Assembly (NCBI RefSeq): GCF_006148925.1
Contig: NZ_VAWB01000001.1
Location: forward strand, 524,001-588,000
Direction of reading: 5' to 3'
Source: Hyunsoonleella aestuarii
GTDB taxonomy: Bacteria; Bacteroidota; Bacteroidia; Flavobacteriales; Flavobacteriaceae
Length of the DNA: 64,000 bases
Positions 1 to 8,560 of the stretch are shown here, one piece after another (the first letter of the stretch is position 1; the number at the start of each line of letters is the position of its first letter). The translations under genes were made by a program, and so were the position numbers. Under the pieces are notes generated by a model, which did not search any database, was not told the DNA's origin, and was given only the letters and a program-made list of their open reading frames with translations.

Positions 1-148
1 AATCGTCAAAACCTGTTAACCAATTTATTACAGTATGCAATTCTTCTTTCGTTCTACCTTTTTTTTCAACTTTACTTACATAATGCGGATATACTGAATA
101 AAACTTCATAGTCCTTACTCGTTCATTATGCTCAGGTGTTGTTTTCAT
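1..148 (-). CDS. DUF2200 family protein, 3' part cut by window start
   Basis: The minus strand from an ATG at 148 stays open to the window edge and gives about 49 residues. They begin [20 protein letters not shown] and continue with [17 protein letters not shown] and then a WLTGFDD segment. These match my memory of the start of the DUF2200 family, small cytoplasmic proteins of about 110-120 residues with no established function. The C-terminal half lies outside the window. The gene starts 26 bases after the stop of the upstream secreted HMA protein on the same strand, so it may be the last gene of that metal-linked transcript. Nothing else suggests a role in metal handling. Confidence 0.8.
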   Translation of the reverse strand, partial: MKTTPEHNERVRTMKFYSVYPHYVSKVEKKGRTKEELHTVINWLTGFDD

Positions 149-174
149 AAGTATAATAATTTAAAGCTTATTCA

Positions 175-531
175 TTATTCTTTGTGGTGTGAATCTGTCA
201 CATCCTTATCTCGATATTTACAACAAGCATGCACCGCGGCATAGGCTTCATCTGAAGCCTTTAATTCTTGCACATCATGACCTGCAGCTAATACTTGATT
301 CTTTATAATTTCTGAATTTGTTTTACGCTCATCAAAAATCAATTTTAATTCGTGGGTATCAATACTCCATTCAGCAAATTTTACACCTTTGGTATTTAAA
401 CATGCTTTTTCAATTCGTGCTTTACACATAGCACAAACCCCGTCCACTTCCATCGAAGCTTTAGCATTTCTGTTCTGAGCAAATGTGGTTGTCCCTATTA
501 AAAATAGTGTTATGATAATTAAGTTTTTCAT
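175..531 (-). CDS. Secreted heavy-metal-associated (HMA) domain protein
   Basis: This 118-residue protein has an N-terminal signal peptide (hydrophobic residues 3-17, likely cut after TFAQ). A single HMA ferredoxin-like domain follows, with a CxxC metal-binding pair at Cys33 and Cys36. A second Cys pair (Cys103-Cys104, preceded by His101) and a His-rich tail lie near the C terminus. HMA domains bind soft metal ions such as Cu(I), so this is likely a periplasmic metal carrier. It sits 22 bases downstream of a TonB-dependent receptor on the same strand. An inferred role is to receive metal imported by that receptor, or to protect against it. The exact metal cannot be read from sequence. Confidence 0.85.
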   Translation of the reverse strand: MKNLIIITLFLIGTTTFAQNRNAKASMEVDGVCAMCKARIEKACLNTKGVKFAEWSIDTHELKLIFDERKTNSEIIKNQVLAAGHDVQELKASDEAYAAVHACCKYRDKDVTDSHHKE

Positions 532-553
532 GGTCTTGTTATTTTTTAAGATA

Positions 554-2794
554 TTATTTTATTTTAAATCGCAATCCTGCATAATACATACTGCCAAAAA
601 TTGGTCCATATACAAACGTACTATCAAAATTCGCTCCAAACGGATCTTCGGCTCCTAAAATGGGGTTGGACTGCCTTAAATTAGTTATGTTCTCACCTCC
701 TAAATATACTTCAAATTTTTTAGAGAACACCTTAGTAACTTGCGCATTTAAGGTCGATACCGTTGGCGTTCGCTCTTGCAATTGGTATTGAGTTGGGTTA
801 CTTGTCGTTGATGCATACCTTTGGTCTCCCAACCAGTTAAATGTTGCATCGAATTTCCAGCGTGCTCCATTGTCCTTTTCCTTAGTTTTATATCCTACAT
901 TGGCAAACAGCCTGTTTCTCGGTGTTAAAGGGCGCTCTAATCTTCCAGAATTATAGTCAGTTTTCACATCGTACAGTTTATATGCCATTCGTAAATCGAA
1001 ACCTTCAAAAGGATTATAATTAAATTCAGCTTGAAAACTGTTCGCGTAACTCTTCCCTTCAAGATTATAAAAATTAATTTCTTGAGGATTCTCCCAATCG
1101 ACTACTACTTGATTTTTAAAATCAGTTTTGTAATAATCTAAAGTGATGTCGGCTTGTCTTCCAAACAAATTAAATCCTTGTAAATAAGAAACCCCATAGT
1201 TCCAAGCTATTTCTGGATCCAATCCGTAAATATCGCCACCTGAATTTAATATACCAATAGTCCTAGATGTGGCAAAAAGCTGCTGATTTTCAGTAAAAAT
1301 ATTAGCACTCCGTTTCCCTCTACCAAAAGATGCTCTAAAAGCTGATTTGCTCCAAGGTGAATACCTTAAATGAACGCGAGGTGTAATAAATGTTCCTAGC
1401 AAATTATGCCTATCTATGCGCACACCTGCTGTAAGATTTAATAACTCAAGATTGTCATAGCTATATTCAAAAAATGCTCCTACCGAATTTTCGGTTCTTT
1501 CAAAGTCGGTAATATTTACTAATTCGTCATAATGATCGTAGGTATAACTTATTCCCGTTTTTATTTTATTACGAGAATCGCCTATTATTGAGTTGTAAAT
1601 AGCATTAGCATACAAACTGTTGTGCTTAATATCATAAACATTCAAACCAAAATAGGATTCTTGTTCATGACTGCTAAAAGCCGCTTGCACTCCTAAACTT
1701 TGCCAAGGCACTTCGGGATTCACATAACCAAACTTACCCGAAAGCTCATAACGTTCGGTTTCAATTTCACTACCCCAATAATTTGTAGTTAATTTATCTG
1801 TATCTGGGTTAAAATCTAATTCGCCAGTTTGTTTTTCGTCATTTAAATATTTCAAATTTATAAAACTCACAAACCCTTTTTGAGTATCGGTATATTGCCA
1901 GCGGTTCATTAAATTAATCTGATTAAACAAAGGCATGTCCAAAAACCCGTCATTATTCACATCATGTTTTTCATTCTGGGTATTGCCATGAATAAATAAT
2001 CCTGAATGCCATTTATCGCTCACCTTAGTATTTAAATGCGTATTTAACTCTAAACGTGAGTTAGTAGCCCCGTATAAATTCACAAATAACTTATCATCTG
2101 TTGAAGGCTTTACCAATTCAGTATTTATTTGACCTGCGATACTTTCAAACCCATTAATAACACTACCAGCACCCTTAGTAATTTGGATACTTTCTACCCA
2201 AGTTCCCGGAATGAAGCTCAAACCATACGTTTGTGAAGCACCTCGTATAGAAGGAATATTTTCCGTAGCAATTAAAATGTACGGGCTTGTAAGTCCTAAC
2301 ATTTTTATTTGACGCGTTCCTGTAATTGCATCGGCAAAATTAACGTCGATAGACGGATTCGTTTCAAAACTTTCGGAAAGGTTACAGCATGCAGCTTTCA
2401 ATAATTCGTCGCTGCTTACCGTAATAACGTTTTGTGCTTTTAAAAACGATTTGGCCGTCGCTTGCTTTCTAGAGGTAACGGTAACTTCTTCTAGATCGCT
2501 TGTTGGCTGCAACCAATGTTGTACCATCTTATCAGGACTTTTAATCGTTAACGTATCAGATTTGAAACCAACGTAACTTACTACTAGCTTTTCATATTCC
2601 GGTTTGTAGGATAGGTTAAACTTGCCGTCTAAATCTGTTACGGTTCCAACGGTAGTATCGAGCCAATACACGTTTGCTCCTACCAAACCGATATGCTTGT
2701 TTTCTTTATTCGCTTCTATTATCATGCCGCTAATACTTTCTTGTGAAAAGAAAATGGCTGGAAGTATAAATATTATATATATTATTTTTCTCAT
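554..2794 (-). CDS. TonB-dependent receptor with carboxypeptidase-D-like N-terminal domain
   Basis: This 746-residue outer-membrane protein has a signal peptide (about 1-17). A CarboxypepD_reg-like beta domain (about 20-100) is typical of Bacteroidota receptors. The plug domain (about 115-225) carries the segment NPSIDVNFADAITGTRQIKM, and a beta-barrel runs to the C terminus. A Cys-Cys pair at residues 136-137, at the start of the plug, is unusual for a receptor and could touch soft metal. No SusD partner is adjacent, so a glycan-uptake role is unlikely. HMA proteins lie on both sides in the same orientation, which argues for a metal or metal-complex substrate. That assignment is inference from context. 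Confidence 0.9.
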   Translation of the reverse strand: MRKIIYIIFILPAIFFSQESISGMIIEANKENKHIGLVGANVYWLDTTVGTVTDLDGKFNLSYKPEYEKLVVSYVGFKSDTLTIKSPDKMVQHWLQPTSDLEEVTVTSRKQATAKSFLKAQNVITVSSDELLKAACCNLSESFETNPSIDVNFADAITGTRQIKMLGLTSPYILIATENIPSIRGASQTYGLSFIPGTWVESIQITKGAGSVINGFESIAGQINTELVKPSTDDKLFVNLYGATNSRLELNTHLNTKVSDKWHSGLFIHGNTQNEKHDVNNDGFLDMPLFNQINLMNRWQYTDTQKGFVSFINLKYLNDEKQTGELDFNPDTDKLTTNYWGSEIETERYELSGKFGYVNPEVPWQSLGVQAAFSSHEQESYFGLNVYDIKHNSLYANAIYNSIIGDSRNKIKTGISYTYDHYDELVNITDFERTENSVGAFFEYSYDNLELLNLTAGVRIDRHNLLGTFITPRVHLRYSPWSKSAFRASFGRGKRSANIFTENQQLFATSRTIGILNSGGDIYGLDPEIAWNYGVSYLQGFNLFGRQADITLDYYKTDFKNQVVVDWENPQEINFYNLEGKSYANSFQAEFNYNPFEGFDLRMAYKLYDVKTDYNSGRLERPLTPRNRLFANVGYKTKEKDNGARWKFDATFNWLGDQRYASTTSNPTQYQLQERTPTVSTLNAQVTKVFSKKFEVYLGGENITNLRQSNPILGAEDPFGANFDSTFVYGPIFGSMYYAGLRFKIK

Positions 2795-2809
2795 TTTATA
2801 TCTTATGTA

Positions 2810-2851
2810 ATATCACGTGACTTTGACTTGCAGAATCACACGAAGTGATAT
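2810..2851 (-). repeat. Inverted repeat between HMA/MauE gene and TonB receptor gene
   Basis: ATATCAC at 2810-2816 is mirrored by GTGATAT at 2845-2851, with a 28-base loop that itself starts with a short TCACGTGA palindrome. It fills almost the whole 57-base spacer upstream of the TonB receptor start. It could be an RNA stem-loop tuning receptor expression or a regulator site; neither is shown. Confidence 0.35.
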
Positions 2852-3574
2852 TTAGTTGTGTAATTTGATTAGCATGACAACTGCCATCACAATCATAATA
2901 GTATTTTCAATTAATGTGGCCTTTGTCATAGGGAGTTTTAAAGCAGTCCCCAAACATGCACATTGAATAGACTTCTTGCCTAATAAGGTTTTAGTAACGC
3001 CAATAGTAGTTATCCCTAAAATGACTAATGTTACAATTAGCGCCAATGTAATTTCAATGCGCATTAAAAACAGCGTTCCTAAACCTAACTCTATAAATGG
3101 ATAAACCCAGCCATATAATGGAATTACTTTAGCCACAGGATCATACATTCTGAAAGAATCTGGAAAACCTTTTAGATCTAAAAATTTGAAAAAACTAAAT
3201 ACTATATAAAACAATCCCATAAAATCAAGCATAAATGCCCGTCCATTCCACGGATTATAGTTTAATAATATTGAAGAACCTATTATAAAAAAGAAAATCA
3301 AGAATAATGGAAACAATTGTTGTAACTCACTTTTTTTAGTTGTTTGAGTTTCTGAAGAAACGTTGAAAATATTTTTTTCTGCAATATGATATTTGCTAGA
3401 AAGTGCTTTTTGTAATTTATCCGTGGAAATGTGTTGAGCCATTTCAATAGAGGCTTCAGAAGCCTCTAAATTAACTTCTACACAATTTATCTCTGGAATT
3501 GCGTTTAAGGCATCCTCAACATAAGTTCTGCATCCATTACAGGTCATGCCAGTAATTGTATATGTATGTTTCAT
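2852..3574 (-). CDS. HMA domain fused to MauE/DoxX-like membrane domain
   Basis: The N-terminal 70 residues form an HMA domain with the GMTCNGC motif (Cys12, Cys15). After a short linker, about five hydrophobic segments (roughly 86-104, 116-133, 153-172, 175-195, 222-237) make a MauE/DoxX-like inner-membrane domain. A CAC motif (Cys205, Cys207) near the last helix could pass electrons or metal. MauE-type proteins assist disulfide formation or redox maturation, and an HMA fusion suggests metal-linked thiol chemistry at the membrane. It precedes the TonB receptor by 57 bases on the same strand. The fusion is common in Flavobacteriia from memory, and its biochemical role is not known to me. Confidence 0.85.
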   Translation of the reverse strand: MKHTYTITGMTCNGCRTYVEDALNAIPEINCVEVNLEASEASIEMAQHISTDKLQKALSSKYHIAEKNIFNVSSETQTTKKSELQQLFPLFLIFFFIIGSSILLNYNPWNGRAFMLDFMGLFYIVFSFFKFLDLKGFPDSFRMYDPVAKVIPLYGWVYPFIELGLGTLFLMRIEITLALIVTLVILGITTIGVTKTLLGKKSIQCACLGTALKLPMTKATLIENTIMIVMAVVMLIKLHN

Positions 3575-3676
3575 TTTGATTTATTTGAATTCATAAAATT
3601 TTGAATATCCTAAATTTCTGAATTATACATTGATTGGGGAATGTGTATCAATTCAGATGAACAAAACTTTATAAAA

Positions 3677-4078
3677 TCAAATTAGGAAAACCTCATCTAA
3701 CATCTGTATGTCGTAAATGAGGTTGGGCGGAACATAGTCTTTATGAGGAATAATTTGTTTTGACAAACTCTCAAAAAGAATAGGATACGATTGTGTAAAA
3801 GTGAACCATAACTGATCTTGGTCTAAATCTAAGTCTTCAAATGAAACTACATGTAATTCATCTTGACCTTGAATAACATTGACTTTATCTTTGCAGCAGG
3901 ATTTCTTTTGTAAGATTTCCATAGACTCCATCGCACACTTCTCTGCTTCAGAAAAGATAGATACATCTACTAACGTATCTCCACAAAAGTGACTTTCAAC
4001 AGTAAAAGAAACCGTTGAAAACAAAACGAGGATTGCCATTGCAATAGAAAATCCCTTATGTAAAACCTGCTTTAACAC
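3677..4078 (-). CDS. HYC_CC_PP family secreted protein
   Basis: This 133-residue protein starts at GTG. It has a hydrophobic N-terminal segment (about 10-27) and then the signature spacing of the HYC_CC_PP family: His30-x-Cys32 (HFC here instead of HYC), a lone Cys48, Cys61-Cys62, and Pro117-Pro118 near the C terminus. Family members are Bacteroidota-specific and usually lie beside TonB receptors and HMA proteins, as here. The Cys/His pattern suggests metal binding in the envelope, but no function has been shown to my knowledge. A -7 box (CAAAAATA on the plus strand, 4083-4090) ends only four bases before the GTG, so the mRNA may lack a leader. Confidence 0.85.
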   Translation of the reverse strand: MLKQVLHKGFSIAMAILVLFSTVSFTVESHFCGDTLVDVSIFSEAEKCAMESMEILQKKSCCKDKVNVIQGQDELHVVSFEDLDLDQDQLWFTFTQSYPILFESLSKQIIPHKDYVPPNLIYDIQMLDEVFLI

Positions 4079-4082
4079 GATA

Positions 4083-4090
4083 CAAAAATA
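4083..4090 (-). promoter_or_regulatory. Bacteroidota -7 box before the HYC_CC_PP gene
   Basis: Read on the minus strand the box is TATTTTTG, a full match to TAnnTTTG. It lies four bases upstream of the GTG at 4078, and no clear -33 TTG was found at the right spacing. The closeness to the start codon implies a very short or absent 5' leader if it is used. Confidence 0.45.
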
Positions 4091-4135
4091 CGAAATTTCA
4101 AAATGAACAATTTAATTTTATCAAAGGCTTAACAT

Positions 4136-4564
4136 TTATCTCCTAATCTTGTAGTAATAAAATGCCGGTATTAAGACTAATAAGCCAAGAGGCTGAATAA
4201 GAAAACGACGCACATTGAAGAACATATAATAGTCTTCTTGACGTGGGTTCACAACAAAATAAAGATAAAGCAACATTAAAATAATAAACGCCAATACATA
4301 TAATATGGCAGCGAATTTAACAACGCTGTTCTCAATAAATAATAGATGTAATATGACAAGTGAAATAATTGTATTTAGCGAGTATCTAAGACAAGTAAAT
4401 GCAACAAGTTTCGCTAGTTCTCTTCTTGGACTGTCAATGTAGAGATAATCGTTTTGAAAAAAAACTAAATACGGATCGTAAAACAATTCATTTTCAAAAA
4501 CTCGAATTAAAATCAATAACCCAAATAAAAAAAACAACACGATATATTTGGTGTAGTTATTCAT
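4136..4564 (-). CDS. Exosortase F system-associated membrane protein
   Basis: This 142-residue protein has about four hydrophobic segments (roughly 7-22, 50-75, 82-106, 120-138) and almost no soluble part. Its ATG overlaps the end of the exosortase gene by four bases, so the two are translationally coupled. Small membrane proteins with this position and size are named exosortase F system-associated proteins in Flavobacteriia. A role in supporting the exosortase is inferred from constant pairing only. No enzyme motif is visible. The N terminus contains the basic and acidic segment YIDSPRRELAK between the first helices. Confidence 0.85.
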   Translation of the reverse strand: MNNYTKYIVLFFLFGLLILIRVFENELFYDPYLVFFQNDYLYIDSPRRELAKLVAFTCLRYSLNTIISLVILHLLFIENSVVKFAAILYVLAFIILMLLYLYFVVNPRQEDYYMFFNVRRFLIQPLGLLVLIPAFYYYKIRR

Positions 4565-5109
4565 GTCTTTTTATAAATTGTTGCAAACCGATTAACCCAT
4601 AACATCCAAAGTAAAAATACCATCCCATAGATTATACCTGGAAAAATTACGGTGTGCAAAATATCTTTACGCCATGGATAATGGTACATCCCCATAGACA
4701 AAATAACAATGCGCAATAAATTAACAGTATAAATTAAAACACTCCCAGAAAGCACATAAATAAATGTTTGTTTTGGTCTTCCAGTAAAAGCTATAATAAA
4801 GGCTATAAATAAATTTATGACGCTTACTGCATTGCAGCCTTCTATTACCCGTGCAATGTATTTTCCATTTAAAATTAATTTCATTGAAGGTTCATTTGGA
4901 TGCGGTACTACTTGCGAATTATACCCAAAAGTATCTAAAAGTAATTCAGCTTGTCTTGCAACCAGATTTGTGACATAATCTGGATAGAAGTGAGTTCCAG
5001 TTGAAAATTTTAAATAAAGTGCATATATGGAAGATAAAGCAATATACACCAACAAAAATGTAAGTATAAATTTTATAACCGACTTGTATTTAGAAAAAAG
5101 GGCTCTCAA
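4561..5109 (-). CDS. xrtF: Exosortase family protein XrtF
   Basis: This 182-residue polytopic membrane protein carries the exosortase/archaeosortase catalytic triad: Cys92 in the EGCNAV motif, Arg133 in VNLLRIV, and His152 in DILHTVIF. It is short for an exosortase, as expected for the compact XrtF type of Flavobacteriia. Exosortases are cysteine transpeptidases that cut C-terminal sorting tails at the inner membrane and are thought to pass cargo to a surface anchor. It forms a two-gene operon with the downstream small membrane protein (4-base overlap). No obvious cargo with a matching C-terminal tail is encoded in this window; the two sorting-domain proteins here carry T9SS tails instead. 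Confidence 0.92.
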   Translation of the reverse strand: MRALFSKYKSVIKFILTFLLVYIALSSIYALYLKFSTGTHFYPDYVTNLVARQAELLLDTFGYNSQVVPHPNEPSMKLILNGKYIARVIEGCNAVSVINLFIAFIIAFTGRPKQTFIYVLSGSVLIYTVNLLRIVILSMGMYHYPWRKDILHTVIFPGIIYGMVFLLWMLWVNRFATIYKKT

Positions 5110-5175
5110 TTAATTTGTTAATCTTAATATCGAAATTACACCTTTTTAAATACTTTTACCAAAACTTTTGAAGTT

Positions 5176-5631
5176 ATGCCTTTTGAAAATTTAAAACCTA
5201 AAGTTGAAACCATTGTTTCAAATACTAAAAAAACAGTCGATGAACGACTCTTCGAAATTTGCGAACTCCTAGAAAAACACGTAGAGTATTATAACTGGGT
5301 TGGTTTTTATTTTAGAAATGGCCAAAAAGAAGAGTTAAAATTAGGCCCTTATGTTGGAGAGCCTACAGACCACACCATAATCCCTTTTGGAAAGGGCATT
5401 TGCGGACAAGTAGCCCTTAGTAATCAAAATTTTGTGGTACCAGATGTATCTGCTCAAGATAATTATATCGCATGCAGTATCACGGTGAACGCTGAAATTG
5501 TAGTCCCAATTTTTGTAAATGGTCAAAATATTGGTCAAATTGATATCGACTCCAACACTCCTGATCCATTTACAGCAGAAGACGAGCGTTTATTAGAGTT
5601 TGTTTGTGAAAAAGTTTCTTCCATTTTATAA
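5176..5631 (+). CDS. GAF-domain free methionine-(R)-sulfoxide reductase
   Basis: This 151-residue protein is a single GAF domain. It resembles the free methionine-(R)-sulfoxide reductases (MsrC/fRMsr), cytoplasmic repair enzymes that reduce free Met-R-sulfoxide using thioredoxin. Two of the cysteines expected in that family are present: Cys76 in GKGICGQ and Cys100 in NYIACSI. The third, resolving Cys of the Escherichia coli enzyme appears to be replaced. The ending EDERLLEFVCEKV fits the family C terminus. It stands alone, divergent from xrtF. If the two cysteines were inactive it would be a plain GAF sensor, but conservation around them favours the reductase. Confidence 0.85.
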   Translation: MPFENLKPKVETIVSNTKKTVDERLFEICELLEKHVEYYNWVGFYFRNGQKEELKLGPYVGEPTDHTIIPFGKGICGQVALSNQNFVVPDVSAQDNYIACSITVNAEIVVPIFVNGQNIGQIDIDSNTPDPFTAEDERLLEFVCEKVSSIL

Positions 5632-5689
5632 CTGTTAACAACTTTGCTTTTTAGTTAAAAAATCAGTTCCATTTTTAAGATTTACGTAC

Positions 5690-5719
5690 TTGTTTTTTCA
5701 AGGAAATAACTACTTTTGC
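5690..5719 (+). promoter_or_regulatory. Probable purH promoter (-33 TTG / -7 TACTTTTG)
   Basis: TTG at 5690-5692 and TACTTTTG at 5712-5719 are separated by 19 bases, the arrangement expected for the Bacteroidota housekeeping sigma factor. The start codon of purH is about 90 bases downstream, leaving a leader of roughly 80 bases. No known PurR or riboswitch signature was recognised in that leader. Confidence 0.6.
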
Positions 5720-5807
5720 AATTATTTATAAACTTCAGCTTAAAACACTGAAAAACAGGTGTAATTTCATTTAAAAAAGAAGATTTTAATCACAATTCAA
5801 ATTCATA

Positions 5808-7340
5808 ATGAGTAACGAAAAAACTATTAAATCGGCATTAATCTCTGTATTTAGTAAGGACGGGTTAGAACCTATCATAAAAGAACTTGACAAACAAGGT
5901 GTAACCATATATTCTACTGGTGGTACAGAAAAATTTATTAACGATTTAGGGGTACATGTTGTTCCTGTAGAAGATGTGACTTCTTACCCTTCAATTCTTG
6001 GAGGTCGCGTAAAAACTTTACATCCAAAGGTATTCGGTGGGATTTTAAACAGACAAAATCATGATGGTGATGTTGCCGAATTAGCTGAATATGAAATTCC
6101 ACAAATTGACGTGGTAATTGTTGATTTATACCCATTTGAAAAAACCGTGGCTTCTGGTGCTAGCAGCCAAGATATTATTGAAAAAATCGATATCGGTGGT
6201 ATTTCTTTGATTAGAGCAGCGGCGAAAAACTATGCAGATGTTATTTGTGTTTCTTCTGTTGACGATTATGTTGAATTTTTAGAACTAATTTCTAAATACA
6301 ACGGCACTATTTCGGAAGAAGACAGAAAACGTTTTGCAGGGAAAGCATTTAACGTATCGTCGCATTATGACACAGCTATTTTCAATTATTTTAATCATAA
6401 TAACGAAGAAACTGTTTTAAAGCTCAGTGAAACTAATGGCAAAGCATTACGCTATGGTGAAAACCCACATCAAAAAGGGTTTTTCTTCGGAAATTTTGAG
6501 GAGCTATTCACTAAACTTCATGGAAAAGAGCTAAGCTATAACAATCTTTTAGATGTTGATGCCGCAGTAAACTTGATGCTAGAATTTAAAAATGATGGAC
6601 CAACCTTTGCTATTTTAAAACACAACAATGCATGTGGACTTGCACAACGAGACAACCTGCATCAAGCTTATGTTGACGCTTTAGCTGGCGACCCTGTCTC
6701 GGCCTTTGGTGGCGTTTTAATTAGTAATACTGAAATTGACCTGGCTACTGCAGAAGAAATTCATAAGTTGTTCTGTGAAGTTGTTATTGCTCCTTCATTT
6801 GCACCTCAGGCTTTAGGCATTTTAAAAGGAAAAAAGAATCGTATTTTATTAAAAATCCATGACGTAGACATGCCTTCAACAAATGTAAGAAGTTGTCTAA
6901 ATGGTGTTTTAGTACAAGATAGAAATAACGTTACAGATAAAGCCGAGGATTTGAAAACAGTCACCAATATTGAACCATCAATTGCTCAAATAGAAGATTT
7001 ATTATTTGCCTCTAAAATATGTAAGCACACCAAATCGAATACTATCGTTTTAGCTAAAAACAAACAATTATGTGCTAGTGGAACAGGACAAACAAGTCGT
7101 GTTGATGCCTTAGAGCAAGCAATTCATAAAGCAGGAACTTTTAAATTCGATTTAAATGGAGCAGCTATGGCAAGTGATGCATTTTTTCCATTTCCAGATT
7201 GTGTTGAGATTGCCAAAAATGCAGGAATTAAAGCTGTGATTCAGCCAGGAGGCTCTATCAAAGATCAACTAAGCATTGATTACTGTAATGAAAATGATGT
7301 AGCTATGGTTATGACTGGAACGCGTCATTTTAAACATTAA
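5808..7340 (+). CDS. purH: Bifunctional AICAR formyltransferase / IMP cyclohydrolase
   Basis: This 510-residue cytoplasmic enzyme catalyses the last two steps of purine synthesis: formylation of AICAR with 10-formyl-tetrahydrofolate, then ring closure to IMP. The N-terminal MGS-like cyclohydrolase domain (about 1-150) has STGGT and SILGGRVKTLHPK motifs. The C-terminal transformylase domain has the catalytic Lys-His in LKHNNACG and the ending QPGGSIKD...MVMTGTRHFKH. The length matches the family. It is transcribed alone, with a promoter at 5690-5719 and a hairpin terminator right after the stop codon. No truncation or missing residue is evident. Confidence 0.97.
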   Translation: MSNEKTIKSALISVFSKDGLEPIIKELDKQGVTIYSTGGTEKFINDLGVHVVPVEDVTSYPSILGGRVKTLHPKVFGGILNRQNHDGDVAELAEYEIPQIDVVIVDLYPFEKTVASGASSQDIIEKIDIGGISLIRAAAKNYADVICVSSVDDYVEFLELISKYNGTISEEDRKRFAGKAFNVSSHYDTAIFNYFNHNNEETVLKLSETNGKALRYGENPHQKGFFFGNFEELFTKLHGKELSYNNLLDVDAAVNLMLEFKNDGPTFAILKHNNACGLAQRDNLHQAYVDALAGDPVSAFGGVLISNTEIDLATAEEIHKLFCEVVIAPSFAPQALGILKGKKNRILLKIHDVDMPSTNVRSCLNGVLVQDRNNVTDKAEDLKTVTNIEPSIAQIEDLLFASKICKHTKSNTIVLAKNKQLCASGTGQTSRVDALEQAIHKAGTFKFDLNGAAMASDAFFPFPDCVEIAKNAGIKAVIQPGGSIKDQLSIDYCNENDVAMVMTGTRHFKH

Positions 7341-7359
7341 AAAAGCTATTAGCTTTTTT
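7339..7359 (+). terminator. Intrinsic terminator after purH
   Basis: AAAAAAGCTA at 7339-7348 pairs with TAGCTTTTTT at 7350-7359, starting within the purH stop codon. The short GC core and T-run make a weak but typical intrinsic terminator. It separates purH from the mre operon. Confidence 0.6.
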
Positions 7360-7510
7360 AATTCATTTAAGCCATCCAAATAGAATATTTAAACGTATAA
7401 ATTTATAATGAATTTTGTTAAATATCTGTACTATTAATAACGCAGATATTTATCAACTTTTATTACATTTACAACATTAGTTTTTAACCCACTTAAACCA
7501 CAAACAATAT

Positions 7511-8539
7511 ATGGGCTTTTTTGACTTCCTAACCGAAGATATTGCAATAGATTTAGGTACTGCAAATACACTTATTATTCATAACGACAAAGTTGTTGTA
7601 GATGCACCTTCAATTGTCGCTAGAAATAGAGCCACTGGTAAAATTATTGCGGTTGGTCAAGAAGCAAGTTTAATGCAAGGAAAGACTCATGAGAACATTA
7701 AAACTATTCGTCCCTTAAAGGATGGTGTTATCGCCGATTTTGATGCGTCTGAACAAATGATAAGTATGTTTATTAAAAACATTCCTTCGTTAAAAAAGAA
7801 ATTTTTCACTCCTGCATTAAGAATGGTTATTTGTATTCCTTCTGGAATAACCGAGGTTGAAATGCGTGCTGTAAAAGAAAGTGCCGAACGTGTTAATGGT
7901 AAGGAAGTTTATTTGATACACGAACCGATGGCTGCTGCTATTGGTATTGGAGTAGATATTATGCAACCAAAAGGAAATATGGTTGTTGATATAGGCGGTG
8001 GCACAACCGAAATTGCTGTAATTGCGTTAGGTGGAATAGTTTGTGATAAGTCTGTAAAAATTGCTGGTGACGTCTTTACAAACGATATTGTGTATTATAT
8101 GCGAACTCAACACAATTTATACGTGGGCGAACGGACTGCAGAAAAAATTAAAATTCAAATTGGTGCAGCCACTGAAGATTTAGAGTTACCTCCTGAAGAT
8201 ATGAGTGTACAGGGGCGAGATTTATTAACTGGAAAGCCTAAGCAAGTATCCATTTCATATAGAGAAATTGCAAAAGCACTAGATAAATCTATCCTTCGTA
8301 TTGAAGATGCGGTTATGGAAACCCTTTCTCAAACCCCTCCAGAATTAGCTGCCGATATTTATAATACAGGTATCTATTTAGCCGGTGGTGGTTCTATGCT
8401 TAGAGGTTTAGATAAACGTTTATCTCAAAAAACAGATTTACCAGTTTATATTGCTGAAGATCCATTACGGGCAGTAGTGCGCGGTACAGGGATAACACTT
8501 AAAAATTTACCTAAATATAAAAGTGTATTGATAAAATAA
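7511..8539 (+). CDS. mreB: Rod shape-determining protein MreB
   Basis: This 342-residue actin homologue forms membrane-bound filaments that place the lateral-wall synthesis complex. The phosphate-1 motif IAIDLGTANT, the VVDIGGGTTEIAVI phosphate-2 loop and the C-terminal AGGGSMLRGLD adenosine motif are all visible, and the length is standard. It is first in a five-gene run mreB-mreC-mreD-pbp2-rodA with short gaps or overlaps, the elongasome operon. Upstream is TACATTTA (7464-7471), a partial -7 box. No defects are seen. Confidence 0.98.
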   Translation: MGFFDFLTEDIAIDLGTANTLIIHNDKVVVDAPSIVARNRATGKIIAVGQEASLMQGKTHENIKTIRPLKDGVIADFDASEQMISMFIKNIPSLKKKFFTPALRMVICIPSGITEVEMRAVKESAERVNGKEVYLIHEPMAAAIGIGVDIMQPKGNMVVDIGGGTTEIAVIALGGIVCDKSVKIAGDVFTNDIVYYMRTQHNLYVGERTAEKIKIQIGAATEDLELPPEDMSVQGRDLLTGKPKQVSISYREIAKALDKSILRIEDAVMETLSQTPPELAADIYNTGIYLAGGGSMLRGLDKRLSQKTDLPVYIAEDPLRAVVRGTGITLKNLPKYKSVLIK

Positions 8540-8560
8540 AGACGTAAATAGGTCTAATTC

